Part shown: positions 51,548 to 61,461 of the stretch, piece after piece
Layout: every line of letters begins with the position of its first letter
How positions within the stretch are numbered: position 1 is the stretch's first letter
NCBI GenBank assembly: GCA_964019335.1
Contig: OZ025655.1
Location: 399,792 to 463,791, forward strand
DNA: 64,000 bases
Source of the DNA: Diplonema japonicum
Lineage: Eukaryota > Euglenozoa > Diplonemea > Diplonemida > Diplonemidae
Direction: 5' to 3'
The notes under the pieces: model-generated
The model's input: only the letters and a program-made list of their open reading frames with translations
What the model was told of the DNA's origin: nothing
The model's database searches: none
Program-made: the position numbers and the translations under genes

Positions 51548-51869
51548 TCTACCCTCCCCCCCCTTTTTTTTACTTTTTCTGTATTGTCATACATTTGAGG
51601 TGAATGAGGGACAAAGAACAAAAAAAAGTCCAAAAAAAAAAAGAATGGTAAAAAAGAGGGTACAGGGAAGAAAAAAAATAAAACAATGAAAGAAAATGGA
51701 AAATAAACAAGGGTGGCGGTGGCAGGGAGGAGAGAGAATATGAGAAATATGATTTTACTGGGTCCCTCACTTTTTTCTTTTTCTTTCCTCCCAAGGTCTA
51801 ATGTTACAAACACGTCTAAATAAAAAAAAATAACCAAATACAGATTGCTGTTTTCTACCCTCTCCTCTC
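51548..51869. other. Spacer upstream of SF3B3 start
   Basis: About 320 bp. Immediately upstream of the SF3B3 ATG on the coding strand are a G run and an A run, then ACAATACAG and a pyrimidine-rich stretch. The far end holds the 3' end of the 17-module repeat gene. No coding frame other than poly-F/K. Confidence 0.5.
51579..51630 (-). promoter_or_regulatory. Candidate spliced-leader acceptor for SF3B3
   Basis: The coding strand has a T-rich tract (CTTTTTTTTGTTCTTTGTCC), then TATGACAATACAG, with the AG about 32 bases before the ATG at 51547. Pattern-based inference. Confidence 0.4.
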
Positions 51870-54800
51870 CTATCTATGTTCGACAAAATTCCAAGGGAAG
51901 GCACGCTGGTTGCCCACTTTGACTTTCACCTTACTGTTGTCGATGCTGTCGACGATGCCGTCCTTCCATTCTTCAGTGTTGTAGTCACGCACACGAACCT
52001 TGTCCCCAACCACAAAGGCTTTTTTGATGAACTCCCATGTGAAGGCTCTGTTTTGACCTACTAGTTTCACTGTGGGTTTGCTGCCGTGTGCGGCCTCCAC
52101 AGTGCCTTCCATCCACTCCTCAGCCGCGCTATCTTTTACGAAGACCTTATCGCCTGGCTTGTAGGAGGGTGCTGTGGTGGAGGAACTACTAGAACCGCCA
52201 TCAACATCTTTTTTATAAAAGTTCCATGTGAACGACCTATCCGAACCTGTGACCTTCACCGTGGGCTTGCTCCCGGCAGCGCTAACAACCTGTCCCTTCT
52301 TCCAAGGATCCTTCTCACTGTCCCTCACTAAGACCCTGTCGTCCACTTTGTACAGTCCTGTGTCTGCTGTGGGCTCCTTGGATGATGCCGCGCTCACTTT
52401 CAGCTCGTGTTCCACACATGCGTAGGTTGCTGTGCCCCCTGCCGTCTGCACTTGAGGCGTTACGCCCCCCTTTGTCACCGTTCCGCTTCTCCAGTCCTGC
52501 CACTCTTTCTCGCGAACTCTTACTTTGTCGCCCACCGCAAACTGCTTTTATTTATTTTTTTGGTGGTGAAAAAAAAATACCTCTGAGACTATACTCTCAA
52601 TGAAGTTCCATGTAAAGGACATGGACCCCCCGTCCACCTTCACAGTGGGCGGGTTCCCTGCCGACTGTACTGTTCCTGTCTTCCACTCCTCCTTCGCCGA
52701 GTCCTTCACCTTAACCCTGTCTCCTACTTTGTATGCTTTTGACTTAGACGAGACGGGTGGTGGTGAACTGTCGTCTTCGACAAAGTTCCATGTAAATGCA
52801 CGCACCTGTCCGTCACCCTTGATGAGCGGCTTGCCGGATGGGTTGATGGACTCCACCCCTCCGCGCTTCCAGTCGTCTTTTGCGTAGTCGCGGAACTTCA
52901 CACGCTGGCCGACATAGAATTGCTGTGTGAGTGTGGATGCGGTAGCAAGAAACATACCGTTGAGCCACCGCTGCTGCTTGCTGCCTTTACTTCATTCACA
53001 TCTTTCTTGATACTGTTCCAACTGAAGGCCTTTGCGGCACCATCGACCCTGGCTGTGAGGACGCCTTGCACTGACTCTATACGGGCCTTTTTCCACTCTT
53101 CCGTTGAAGAGTCCCTCACCATCACACGTTCGCCAACCTTGAATTCCTGTGAAGGGAGAGCTAAAGGGTGAACTAACGCTGCATACCGACTCAGGGCTCT
53201 TTTCTACAAATGTCCATCCCAAGGCCCGCACACCGCCGTCTGTCTTTACCAAAGGTTTTGTTCCTGAGAATGCCTCAACAGTACCTGTGGTGCTGGAATT
53301 GGGGGGAGTATGCATACCAGATCGCCAATGATCGGTGGGAGTGTCCCTGACCCTGACCCTGTCGCCCACTGAGAAGCCCCCTGTGGAGTCACCGCTGTCT
53401 TGGTCGTTGCGTTGGTAGAAGTTCCACGTGAAGCCACGCGTTTGACCATTCACCTTGACAACAGGCTTCGAGCCACCCGCCTTCTCCACAACACCAAACT
53501 CCCAAGGTCTTGTTTCCGAATCACGCACCTTCACCTTATCGCCTACCACATATTCAGTAGGCTTGGAAACTGCCACAGGGGCTGCGGTGCTGGAGTCCTT
53601 CTCAACAAAGTTCCACGTGAAACCCCTCTGCTGACCATCTGTTCGGACGGTGGGCTTTTCCTTGTTCATGCTCTCGACGGTGCCTTTTCTCCACTCCTCA
53701 CGTTCGGTGTCGCGCACCCGAACACGGTCGCCCACTGCAAACTTTGAAGAAGCAGATGAAGAAGCCGACGTGTCCTGCGGGAGTGCTTCTATGAAGTTCC
53801 ATGTGAACGCTTTCTGCTGTTCGTCCACCCTGACTGTGACACGTTCGTCGGTGACAGTCTCGACAGTGCCCTTTCGCCAGTCTTCGCGTTCAGTGTCCCT
53901 GACACGCACTCTATCGCTGACCTTAAAGCCATCGGAGGTTGCATCATCCAAGACGACGAAGTTCCATGTGAAGGCTCTCTCCTGGCCGTCTATGCGGACT
54001 GTGGTCTGCGAACCGCTCACTGTTTCTACTACGCCCTTCCTCCAATCTTCCCGGACGCTATCCCTTACCTTTACCCTCTTCCCGACAGTGAACATCCTCG
54101 AGCTTGACGCCGACCTGGCCATCCCTGGGCTCTCCTTCTCCATGAACTTCCATGTGAAAGCGTTCTTCGACCCAGTTGTCCTCACCATAACCGTCGAGCC
54201 GCTGATGCTGTCCACGACCCCCTTCTTCCATTCCTCCTTCTCGTTGTCGCGTACGATCACCGCGTCACCGACAGCGAACTGTGTGCAGTGTGTAATGTGT
54301 GTCAGGCATACCTGTACCTTCGACGGGGCCTTGCTGTCGTCCTTTTCCACGAAATTCCAAAGGAATTCTCGCATTTGGCCGTCTATACACACCATCGGCT
54401 TGTTGCCGTTCATGGACTGCACCACGCCACGGCGCCATTCTTCTCGTTCTGTGTCCCTAACGCGGACCCTGTCACTGACTCGGAACTGTTTTGTGTGCAA
54501 AAATGCCGAATGACATACCTCTGTGGATGACTTTTCGCCATCGTCACGTTCCGAGAAGTTCCATGTGAAGGCGTGCTGTGCACCGTCGAGCCTGACTGAT
54601 ACTTTCCCGCCAGACACGGACTGCACTATCCCCGAACGCCATTCTTCATTGGGTCTGTCTTTGACACGTGCCCTGTCGCCTACCTGTAGGGGCTTCCCAT
54701 CTGGAATGGTGTGGGTCCATGTAAAGGCGCGTTGCTGGCCGTCTACCTTCACTGTAGGCTTGCCGTTGTTGATAAACTCAACGGTACCCTTCCGCCAGCT

Positions 54801-56912
54801 TTCCTGGAGGGTGTCACGAACTTGTACTCTGTCGCCTACTGTAAAAGATGGCTGCTGCACGTCCTTCTCAATCATGTTCCAAGTAAAGGACTGCGACTGC
54901 CCATCTAACTTCACAGAGACTCTGCTCCCGGATGTCGATGTTACAGTTCCTTTGCGCCACTCCTCACGTTCCGTGTCCCTGACGCGCACCCTCTCGCCTT
55001 CTACGTAGTCTGATTTGTTTTGTTTCTCCTTTTCCTTTTCCTTTTCCTTCTCCTTCTCCCTTTCTTTTTCCTTCTCGCGTTCCTTTTCCTTCTCGAGTTC
55101 ACGTTCTTTGTCTTTTTCTCTTTCTCGTTCCTTTTCCCTTTCCTTCTCCCTTTCTCGTTCCCTTTCTCTATCCTGCTCTCTTTCCTTTTCTCTTTCCAAC
55201 TCTCTGTTCTTTTCCTTCTCCTTTTCCCTCTCGCGCTCTCTATCCCGATCTCTCTCTTTTTCCTTCTCCTTTTCTCGTTCCCTGTCCTTCTCCCGCTCTC
55301 TGTCTCTTTCTCGTTCTCTGTCTCTTTCTCGTTCCCTGTCCTTCTCCCGTTCTCTGTCTCTTTCTCGTTCTCTGTCCTTCTCCCGCTCTCTGTCTCTTTC
55401 TTGTTCCCTGTTTCTCTCTCTGTCATTTTCTTCCCTCTCTTTGTCTCTTTCTCTTTCTCTATCCTTGTCGCTCATTCTTTCCTTTTCTCTCTGCTTCTCT
55501 CGATTTTCTTCCTCCTCTCTCTCCTTTTCTTTACTTGTTTTGTTGTAGTCGTCGGTCTTCTTGTCATAGTCTTCCTTTCTAACATAGTCCTCCTTCTTGT
55601 CGTAGCCCTTCTTCTCTTTTCTTTCTTGCTCTCTCCTTTTTTCGTCGTCTTGTTTAGCCATTTCCCTTTCTTTTTCCTCTTTGTCGGAGTAGCTACGTTT
55701 TCCATCGTCTTCCTCGTTCTCCGACCTTTTAGTTCTGTTACGCGACCGGGGGTAGTCATCATGAGGAGGCGGTGGCGATGGTGGGGACATGTGCTTGTAA
55801 CGATCACGGCTCCTGCTCCGACGGGCGGACACTTGTCGAGTGTCAAGCGCACCGACGCCATACTTGTTATTGCAGAACTGGTCGACTGCGGAGAGGACCT
55901 TGTTGGTGTTGTGCGAGAGGTTCTTGATGAGGCCGATTTCCTGAGTGAAGAAATCCTGCTCATCCAATGAGTACTGCTCCATCCTCCCTAGCTTGAGGTC
56001 GCTATCCACATACTCTTCCACCAGCGACATCAACGTCGCCAGCTGCGCCATCACTTCGTACCTGAGGTACGTCCGCACAGAGTCGTTTGAAGTCCGCTTC
56101 CTCCGGGTAGGCGCCCGCAGCGACGAGTCCTCACTCGCTGTCACTGACTCGCCATCAGAGAGACGCGGCCTTCTCTTCTTTTTTTTCTTTGGCAGCACCC
56201 CCGACACATGTGCCGTGTTGCTTAGCCTTTCAACACCGCTTGCGCTCGACCAACCCGACAGCGGTATCGACCTTGCACCGTTCTTACCCGAGACCTGGAC
56301 AAATCTCCCATTCTGATCACGAACGTACGTGGGTGTGCTTGCTCTCCGACCTCCGACGTCGGCACCATACGGGGTCTGCCCGACAAGTAGCCGCCCGCCT
56401 GTAGGGGGCGAGGCGAGACCAGGGGGGACTGAAGACTGTCCCAGACACGTGAGGCGCACATCGATGGTCATCGTGCCGATGCGGTTCCCAAGCACGTCCG
56501 ACAGCGAGAAGACGCCTCTATTGATGCTGCATTTCAATGCCTCGTCGTTCTCACCCACCACAAGGGCGTGCGAGCCCAACACGGTTCTGTTTGCCTCATT
56601 GATCTCGTCGACAAGAAGGACATGAAGAGTCAGAGGGAGGCACGGTGCGAGGTCGTCTGGACGCACCTGGAACAGGCACGACTTCCCGCTCTCAAAACAT
56701 ATGCTCTTAAACTGCCCGTCTTGCGCATCAGTGCCTTTCCGGTGTCCCTCCCTGTTTGCCAAGTCAGGCCTTACAAACAATGTTGGGAAGTCCCATAGCC
56801 TGAACGCAATGCAGGGGTTTGTGCTGGTCGGCACATTCCGCAACTCGCGCAGTCCATGTACATATACCTCCAAGCTGTAAAGCTGCTGCCCGGGGGAGCC
56901 TACAATCGCCAT
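51870..56912 (-). CDS. C2-like protein with 17 tandem SH3-like 'VGDRVRVRD' modules
   Basis: Seven exons (54519-56912, 54312-54485, 53318-54278, 53187-53284, 52958-53146, 52581-52922, 51870-52541) join in phase to 1,609 aa; the six introns are 33, 33, 33, 40, 35 and 39 nt. Residues 1-160 form a beta-rich C2-like domain (LYSLEVYVHGLREL ... GTMTIDVRLTCLG). Then come a basic linker, a helical segment (QLATLMSLVEEYVDSDLK) and about 200 residues of R/E/K/D repeat (DREREKDRERERD). The rest is 17 copies of a ~48-residue module: F-x-VGDRVRVRD, then EEWRKGTVES, then P-x-V-x-x-DG, then FTWNF. This resembles SH3-like barrels (KOW/Tudor/agenet type). Five introns lie exactly at module borders in phase 0; the sixth is inside module 10. 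Function unknown; a multivalent scaffold is plausible. Confidence 0.85.
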
Positions 56913-56926
56913 TTACATATCCTCCC

Positions 56927-56975
56927 CTGAATGGATTCAAAACAGAAAGGGGGGGGGGGGGGGGGGGAGAGAGAG
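56927..56975 (-). promoter_or_regulatory. Candidate spliced-leader acceptor for the repeat-module gene
   Basis: The coding strand shows CT repeats and a long C run, then CTTTCTGTTTTGAATCCATTCAG, with the AG 14 bases before the ATG at 56912. This is one of the cleanest polypyrimidine-plus-AG arrangements in the window. Confidence 0.45.
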
Positions 56976-57112
56976 AAAGAAAAACAGAAATGAAAGGGAT
57001 GCACGGGAATGAAAGCAGTCTATTGTTGAAAACCTATTTTTACTCTAAGGGAGGGACGAGAGAGAATAACAAAATAAAAGAACGGAAAACAAGAAGAAAA
57101 CCCGCTGTTCTC

Positions 57113-60100
57113 CTAGTAGCGTAAGAATCGTTTTCGGTTTGAAGCGGCTTGGCCCCAGAAAGTGGGAGGGGGAGGTGGTGCTGGGGGTTTCTTTGCGACC
57201 GGCTTCTTCTTGTCTGGGTGGGTAATAGCAGCTATCTTATTGATGAGCATTTCGTTTATCTTCTGGTTCAGAGCGGCGGACGTCGTGGCGAGCTGAGAGG
57301 CTATGGCGTTCTCTCGCTCTATGTAATCACGGCGGGTTTCGTTCTCTTCGTCTTCTATCTTGCGTAACATGTCGATGGCAGCACCTGACACACCAACATA
57401 GACGCCCATGCCCATGCTGTCAAACGTGTCAGTTGTCCGCTTCACAGGGGCCTCTTTACGCTCCAACACAGTTTTCTTCTTCCTGACGGCTACGGTGGAT
57501 GCTGCACTGCTTTCACTCGGATCTGACGGGACTGTTCGCTTTCTCTCCGGAACCTTTATCGGTGACAGGATCATCGGATCGATCTCACGGGAGTTCTCTC
57601 TATTCCGCTTCCACATCTCGTACCTGCTGTGGTACGCCGTCTGCCGGGCTGTTTTCTGCGGTAGTTTTACAGCGATCGTGGGTGCGCTTTGCTTCTCACG
57701 GTCCGCCTTTGGAGGCGACGATGCTTTAATAGCCGTGTTTATCATTCTCGCGGATGTCAAGAATTTCAGTGTCATGTTCTTTCGAGCTGTCTCTTCAGCG
57801 GTGCCGATCTCCTTGCGAGACTCTTCCTCCATCCACCCAAGCAACGCTGACATCTGACGTGGTGCAGATAGATACTTCACATTCGACTTCGTGGGGGCGT
57901 TCATTCCTACCACCTTCGACCATCTCTCAGACTCGTTCCTCTTCTTGAACTCATCCCCATACGACACCACGCGCTTGAAGGCGGGGTATGACGTCTTCCG
58001 TGCCCACTCACGGTGCGGTACATTCTTCGTTGTGGCGTCTGACGACCTCTGTGTCTTCTTGTCCCACTCGTAGTCGGTGTTCCGCATGGTCCCCACCGTG
58101 CTGCTTACTGCTGTCATCCCGCTCGAGCCACTCTCACGCCCCACGCCCTCCTTCATCCATTCTAAGCCATCGAACTCCTTCAGTGTTTTCCTGATGAACA
58201 CGGTCACTTCTTCCTGTTCCATTTCGCGGGTGAAATGCTCTTCTCTGTTCTCGTCATCGTGAGATGACACATCTGAGTCACACATCAAATTCACCGACCG
58301 CACGATCTCCTCGTAGCTGTCGTTGTAGATAGCGGTGCTGTCGATGTGGCTGTGTTCCCGTGTTTCCTCGTCATACGCTTTGTCGGGGTTTAATTCGTGT
58401 TTTCTACTATCATTCTCGGAGTTGTCCGCAGAGTGTGAGTCACTTCTTTCTTGCTCGCTGAGTGTGAGCTGGCTGTAGCTGTACCCGTGTTCTTGCTTCG
58501 ACTCCTGGTCATCGTTGCTCGACAGGTGTTCTGGTGTGCTCTGCAGGATGGTGCGGTTCGCCTCTGTAACGCTGGCAACTTCTACGTCCTTCAAGTCCCA
58601 ATTTTCAGCTTCTTCTTTGTATGGCGCAAAGCGTAGCTTTATATCCCCATCTGAATCGGAGTCGGAGTCACTTCCACTTCCACTTCCCGTCCCTTGTGGG
58701 AGAGTTGTGTCATGTGGGTAGCACCGTGACAGGTCGCTGATGTTGTGCCAGCTGTCGTCGCTGGCAGCGTCTGCATACAAGTCGAGCGGGCTGATCACAA
58801 AGGCAGAGTCGGCATTTTCCTGTGATTCCGAAGGTGGCAGTGGAGGTGATCGTGAGGGCCTGTTCTGCACTTTGAAAGTCACCTTTAATCCGTGCCACTC
58901 CTCAGATTCAGACAGCTTGACTTCGCTCCTTGCAGCTGCTTCCATGTTGACGATAATTGTGGTGCCCATTACAGAGTTTATGGACACAACGTACTGCCGG
59001 CTCGATTCTTCTTCGTCGCGTACCGCAGTTCGGAACATGACCTCTGACAAGCTCAAGCTGCTCAACATGTGGATGTCGTTCCGCACAGCGATCTCCATGT
59101 CATGCACACGGCTGCGCACCTCATTTTCCTGAAGCCTTAAGTTCACGCTCCTTGTTACGGTCCGGGCCTTCATCTCCCTTTCTGCCGCAATTACAAGGGA
59201 TTCATAGATGTGATTCTCATTTCGAAGGATGTCACACCTTCTTCTGGTTTCCTGCCGCCAGCACTCCTGCAGCACCCTGAGGCCGCACATCCCGTTTGTC
59301 TGCTCGATCATCAACACAGCACGCCCGTGCCCCTCGTGGAATGTCAACGCGCTCCTCCGTTGTTGCTGCTCTAGCGCCTTCCTAAGACTTGACTCGTTCA
59401 GTTCAACACACTGCGCTAGCAGCCTACGCCTTCGTGAGTGCTCATGGCGCTGGATGTGTGTAACATCTATCATGTATTCCAGCTCCAGATTGCAACTCGT
59501 CAGCAACATTGCATAGTTCGTCACTAAGCGGTGCCTCGCCACGTACTCCTCGAGTGCCAGCCTACTTTGTTCCTCTTCTTGCGCCGTCTTCAGCTTTGTG
59601 ATCCCTGCTTGCACAGGTAAAAACAACACGCGTGAGGACCACTCGGCCTCCCATAGGGTAGCCCTACTGCCCTGCTCGACAGATACTGCCATCGCCTCTT
59701 TCAACGAACCTCGCGTCATTTCCTCCTCTTCCACCATTCTACTCCTGAAGGACACTTCATGGTCAGCTAGCAGACCGATGCCAACCTCAACTACCTCCTG
59801 AGCAGAATACCTTTCGGCAGGCATGTCCTGACCAGCCATGAGAAGCTGCAACCTATGCACTGCTTCCTCATCAGCCAGCTGGCTCGCAAGCACGGCTTTG
59901 CTCCTCTTAGCGTTTGATATTTGCTTCTCAAGCTCGGTTGCATCTGCAATGTGGCACCTGCTGAGACCTTCCGCCCACTCAATCGTTCTCCTTGTGCTGG
60001 CCTCGCTACTGATGAGGGAGATGCGTGCAGCCTCGTTCACAGAATACTCTCTGCTGCGAGTGGATGACTTCGACAGCTCCCTCACGAGGTCGGGGTACGA

Positions 60101-61096
60101 CGTGCTCCTCTCTTCGTAGTACCGCTCCGGCATTCTTGGAGAAGGTGATGCTTTTTCATATTTCCTTCGAGTGACAGCGAGCTCTGACTCCCGAGGAGAA
60201 GGTGACCGTGTAGACGGGACGGAAGGGAACTTGGCAGCGTGCGGTGTCGTATCCCACAGCGACCCAGACAGTCTGAACTCAGCGGAGAAGAGCCGTCTTG
60301 CAGTGGGCGGTGTGCCGAGCCTGCTGGTTCTGATCGATGGGTTGAGGGGCAGCCCGGGGGGCGAGGCAGGTGTCACACCTTTGTCTGCGGTATAATCATG
60401 GGAAAAGACGGACTCGGTACCTTGTGAGGGGATGGGCCGTTTCGATGTGACAGCAGTGAGCCAGGCTTCGACAGGGTCGGCGGACGGGGAGTTGGAAGTA
60501 CGGTCAGTCTGCACGGACTCATGAATGACCGGCCGTGGCGGCAGCTTGGAAGGGACAGAGGAGTTCGGCGATGTGGAGGGGCGGGACTCCTCTTCGCATA
60601 CGATCTCCTGGGGGGGTCTAGAGAGCTGGACAGGGCGGACAGCACGCTCACGTTGCTTTACTGGAGAAAGAAGTTCCTGCATGACAGGGTGGTCGCTGAG
60701 AATGTCGTGCGAGCCACAAGCACTGAGCGACAGGATGCTGCTGTTCCTCCGGACGTGGCCGCGTGAGTTAGACAAAGGGGACGGGTTGTCGTCAGTGGTG
60801 GAGGTCTCCTGCGTTCTCGAAATAAAAACACTCCGCTCCGTGAGAAGCGTGGATTCATAGCTTCGTAACGTAGATGATGACTCAGGCCGCCGCACTGGGG
60901 ACTTCTTAGGACCTACTGCATACAATGGCTTCCCACCCAACCTCTGTATTTTTGACTCGCTTCTATGTAATCCTTGCACAGGAGACTTCCTTCCTCTTGC
61001 TGGTGACTCGGCCACCTTCTGCCTCCTCGCCACTAGCCTTCTTGACACTAACGGCGATTCAAGTGCAGCGTCAATCTCTTTCTGCCTATTAGACAT
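57113..61096 (-). CDS. Large cytoskeletal-type protein of unknown function
   Basis: 1,327 aa, single exon, ATG at 61096 (MSNRQKEIDAALESPLVS). Residues 1-330 are Ser/Pro/Arg-rich with many SP and RSPS sites (likely phosphorylated, disordered). Residues about 330-720 are helical, with recurring ExE-x-x-R units (SQLADEEAVHRLQLL, MVEEEEMTRGSLKEAM, VRDEEESSRQYVVS). A similar E-E-x-x-R pattern occurs in the coiled region of the 1,983-aa protein at 17401-23352. Residues about 720-950 are acidic; the rest is basic and helical and ends in a polyproline tract (KKPPAPPPPPTFWGQ), which could bind profilin or EVH1/SH3 domains. No enzymatic motif. Probably a cytoskeleton-associated scaffold, from composition only. 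Confidence 0.7.
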   Translation of the reverse strand: MSNRQKEIDAALESPLVSRRLVARRQKVAESPARGRKSPVQGLHRSESKIQRLGGKPLYAVGPKKSPVRRPESSSTLRSYESTLLTERSVFISRTQETSTTDDNPSPLSNSRGHVRRNSSILSLSACGSHDILSDHPVMQELLSPVKQRERAVRPVQLSRPPQEIVCEEESRPSTSPNSSVPSKLPPRPVIHESVQTDRTSNSPSADPVEAWLTAVTSKRPIPSQGTESVFSHDYTADKGVTPASPPGLPLNPSIRTSRLGTPPTARRLFSAEFRLSGSLWDTTPHAAKFPSVPSTRSPSPRESELAVTRRKYEKASPSPRMPERYYEERSTSYPDLVRELSKSSTRSREYSVNEAARISLISSEASTRRTIEWAEGLSRCHIADATELEKQISNAKRSKAVLASQLADEEAVHRLQLLMAGQDMPAERYSAQEVVEVGIGLLADHEVSFRSRMVEEEEMTRGSLKEAMAVSVEQGSRATLWEAEWSSRVLFLPVQAGITKLKTAQEEEQSRLALEEYVARHRLVTNYAMLLTSCNLELEYMIDVTHIQRHEHSRRRRLLAQCVELNESSLRKALEQQQRRSALTFHEGHGRAVLMIEQTNGMCGLRVLQECWRQETRRRCDILRNENHIYESLVIAAEREMKARTVTRSVNLRLQENEVRSRVHDMEIAVRNDIHMLSSLSLSEVMFRTAVRDEEESSRQYVVSINSVMGTTIIVNMEAAARSEVKLSESEEWHGLKVTFKVQNRPSRSPPLPPSESQENADSAFVISPLDLYADAASDDSWHNISDLSRCYPHDTTLPQGTGSGSGSDSDSDSDGDIKLRFAPYKEEAENWDLKDVEVASVTEANRTILQSTPEHLSSNDDQESKQEHGYSYSQLTLSEQERSDSHSADNSENDSRKHELNPDKAYDEETREHSHIDSTAIYNDSYEEIVRSVNLMCDSDVSSHDDENREEHFTREMEQEEVTVFIRKTLKEFDGLEWMKEGVGRESGSSGMTAVSSTVGTMRNTDYEWDKKTQRSSDATTKNVPHREWARKTSYPAFKRVVSYGDEFKKRNESERWSKVVGMNAPTKSNVKYLSAPRQMSALLGWMEEESRKEIGTAEETARKNMTLKFLTSARMINTAIKASSPPKADREKQSAPTIAVKLPQKTARQTAYHSRYEMWKRNRENSREIDPMILSPIKVPERKRTVPSDPSESSAASTVAVRKKKTVLERKEAPVKRTTDTFDSMGMGVYVGVSGAAIDMLRKIEDEENETRRDYIERENAIASQLATTSAALNQKINEMLINKIAAITHPDKKKPVAKKPPAPPPPPTFWGQAASNRKRFLRY

Positions 61097-61461
61097 TTAT
61101 TTTCGCTTTTATAATGATCACCGTGGTGTAATCATTCCTGTTCACAGTTTCTTTTTGTTTTGTTTTTTTTACCAACGGTAAGGGGAAAAGGAAATAAAAA
61201 CAATAAAAAATGTTGATTTTGACATATGATTTGGCAGGCCGTTAAAAGGTGTCCTGAAAATGAAGGGGATCGGGGTAATAAAAAATGATTGGAATGGAGG
61301 AAAACACAGAAGAAAAATAAAAAAAAGGGGGAAGGGCAGCAGAGGAGAAAAGATGTGAAATTGGGGAGGAACACACACCCCTATTTTTATTTCGTGTGGA
61401 ACAAAATGTGGAGAAAATCAAAAAGAATGAAAAAAAAAAAGCACCCCCCCACCAATTTCTT

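Noticed and set aside
55015-55970. Long plus-strand frames rich in S, L, F
   Set aside because: Antisense translation of the R/E/K/D repeat rod of the 17-module gene.
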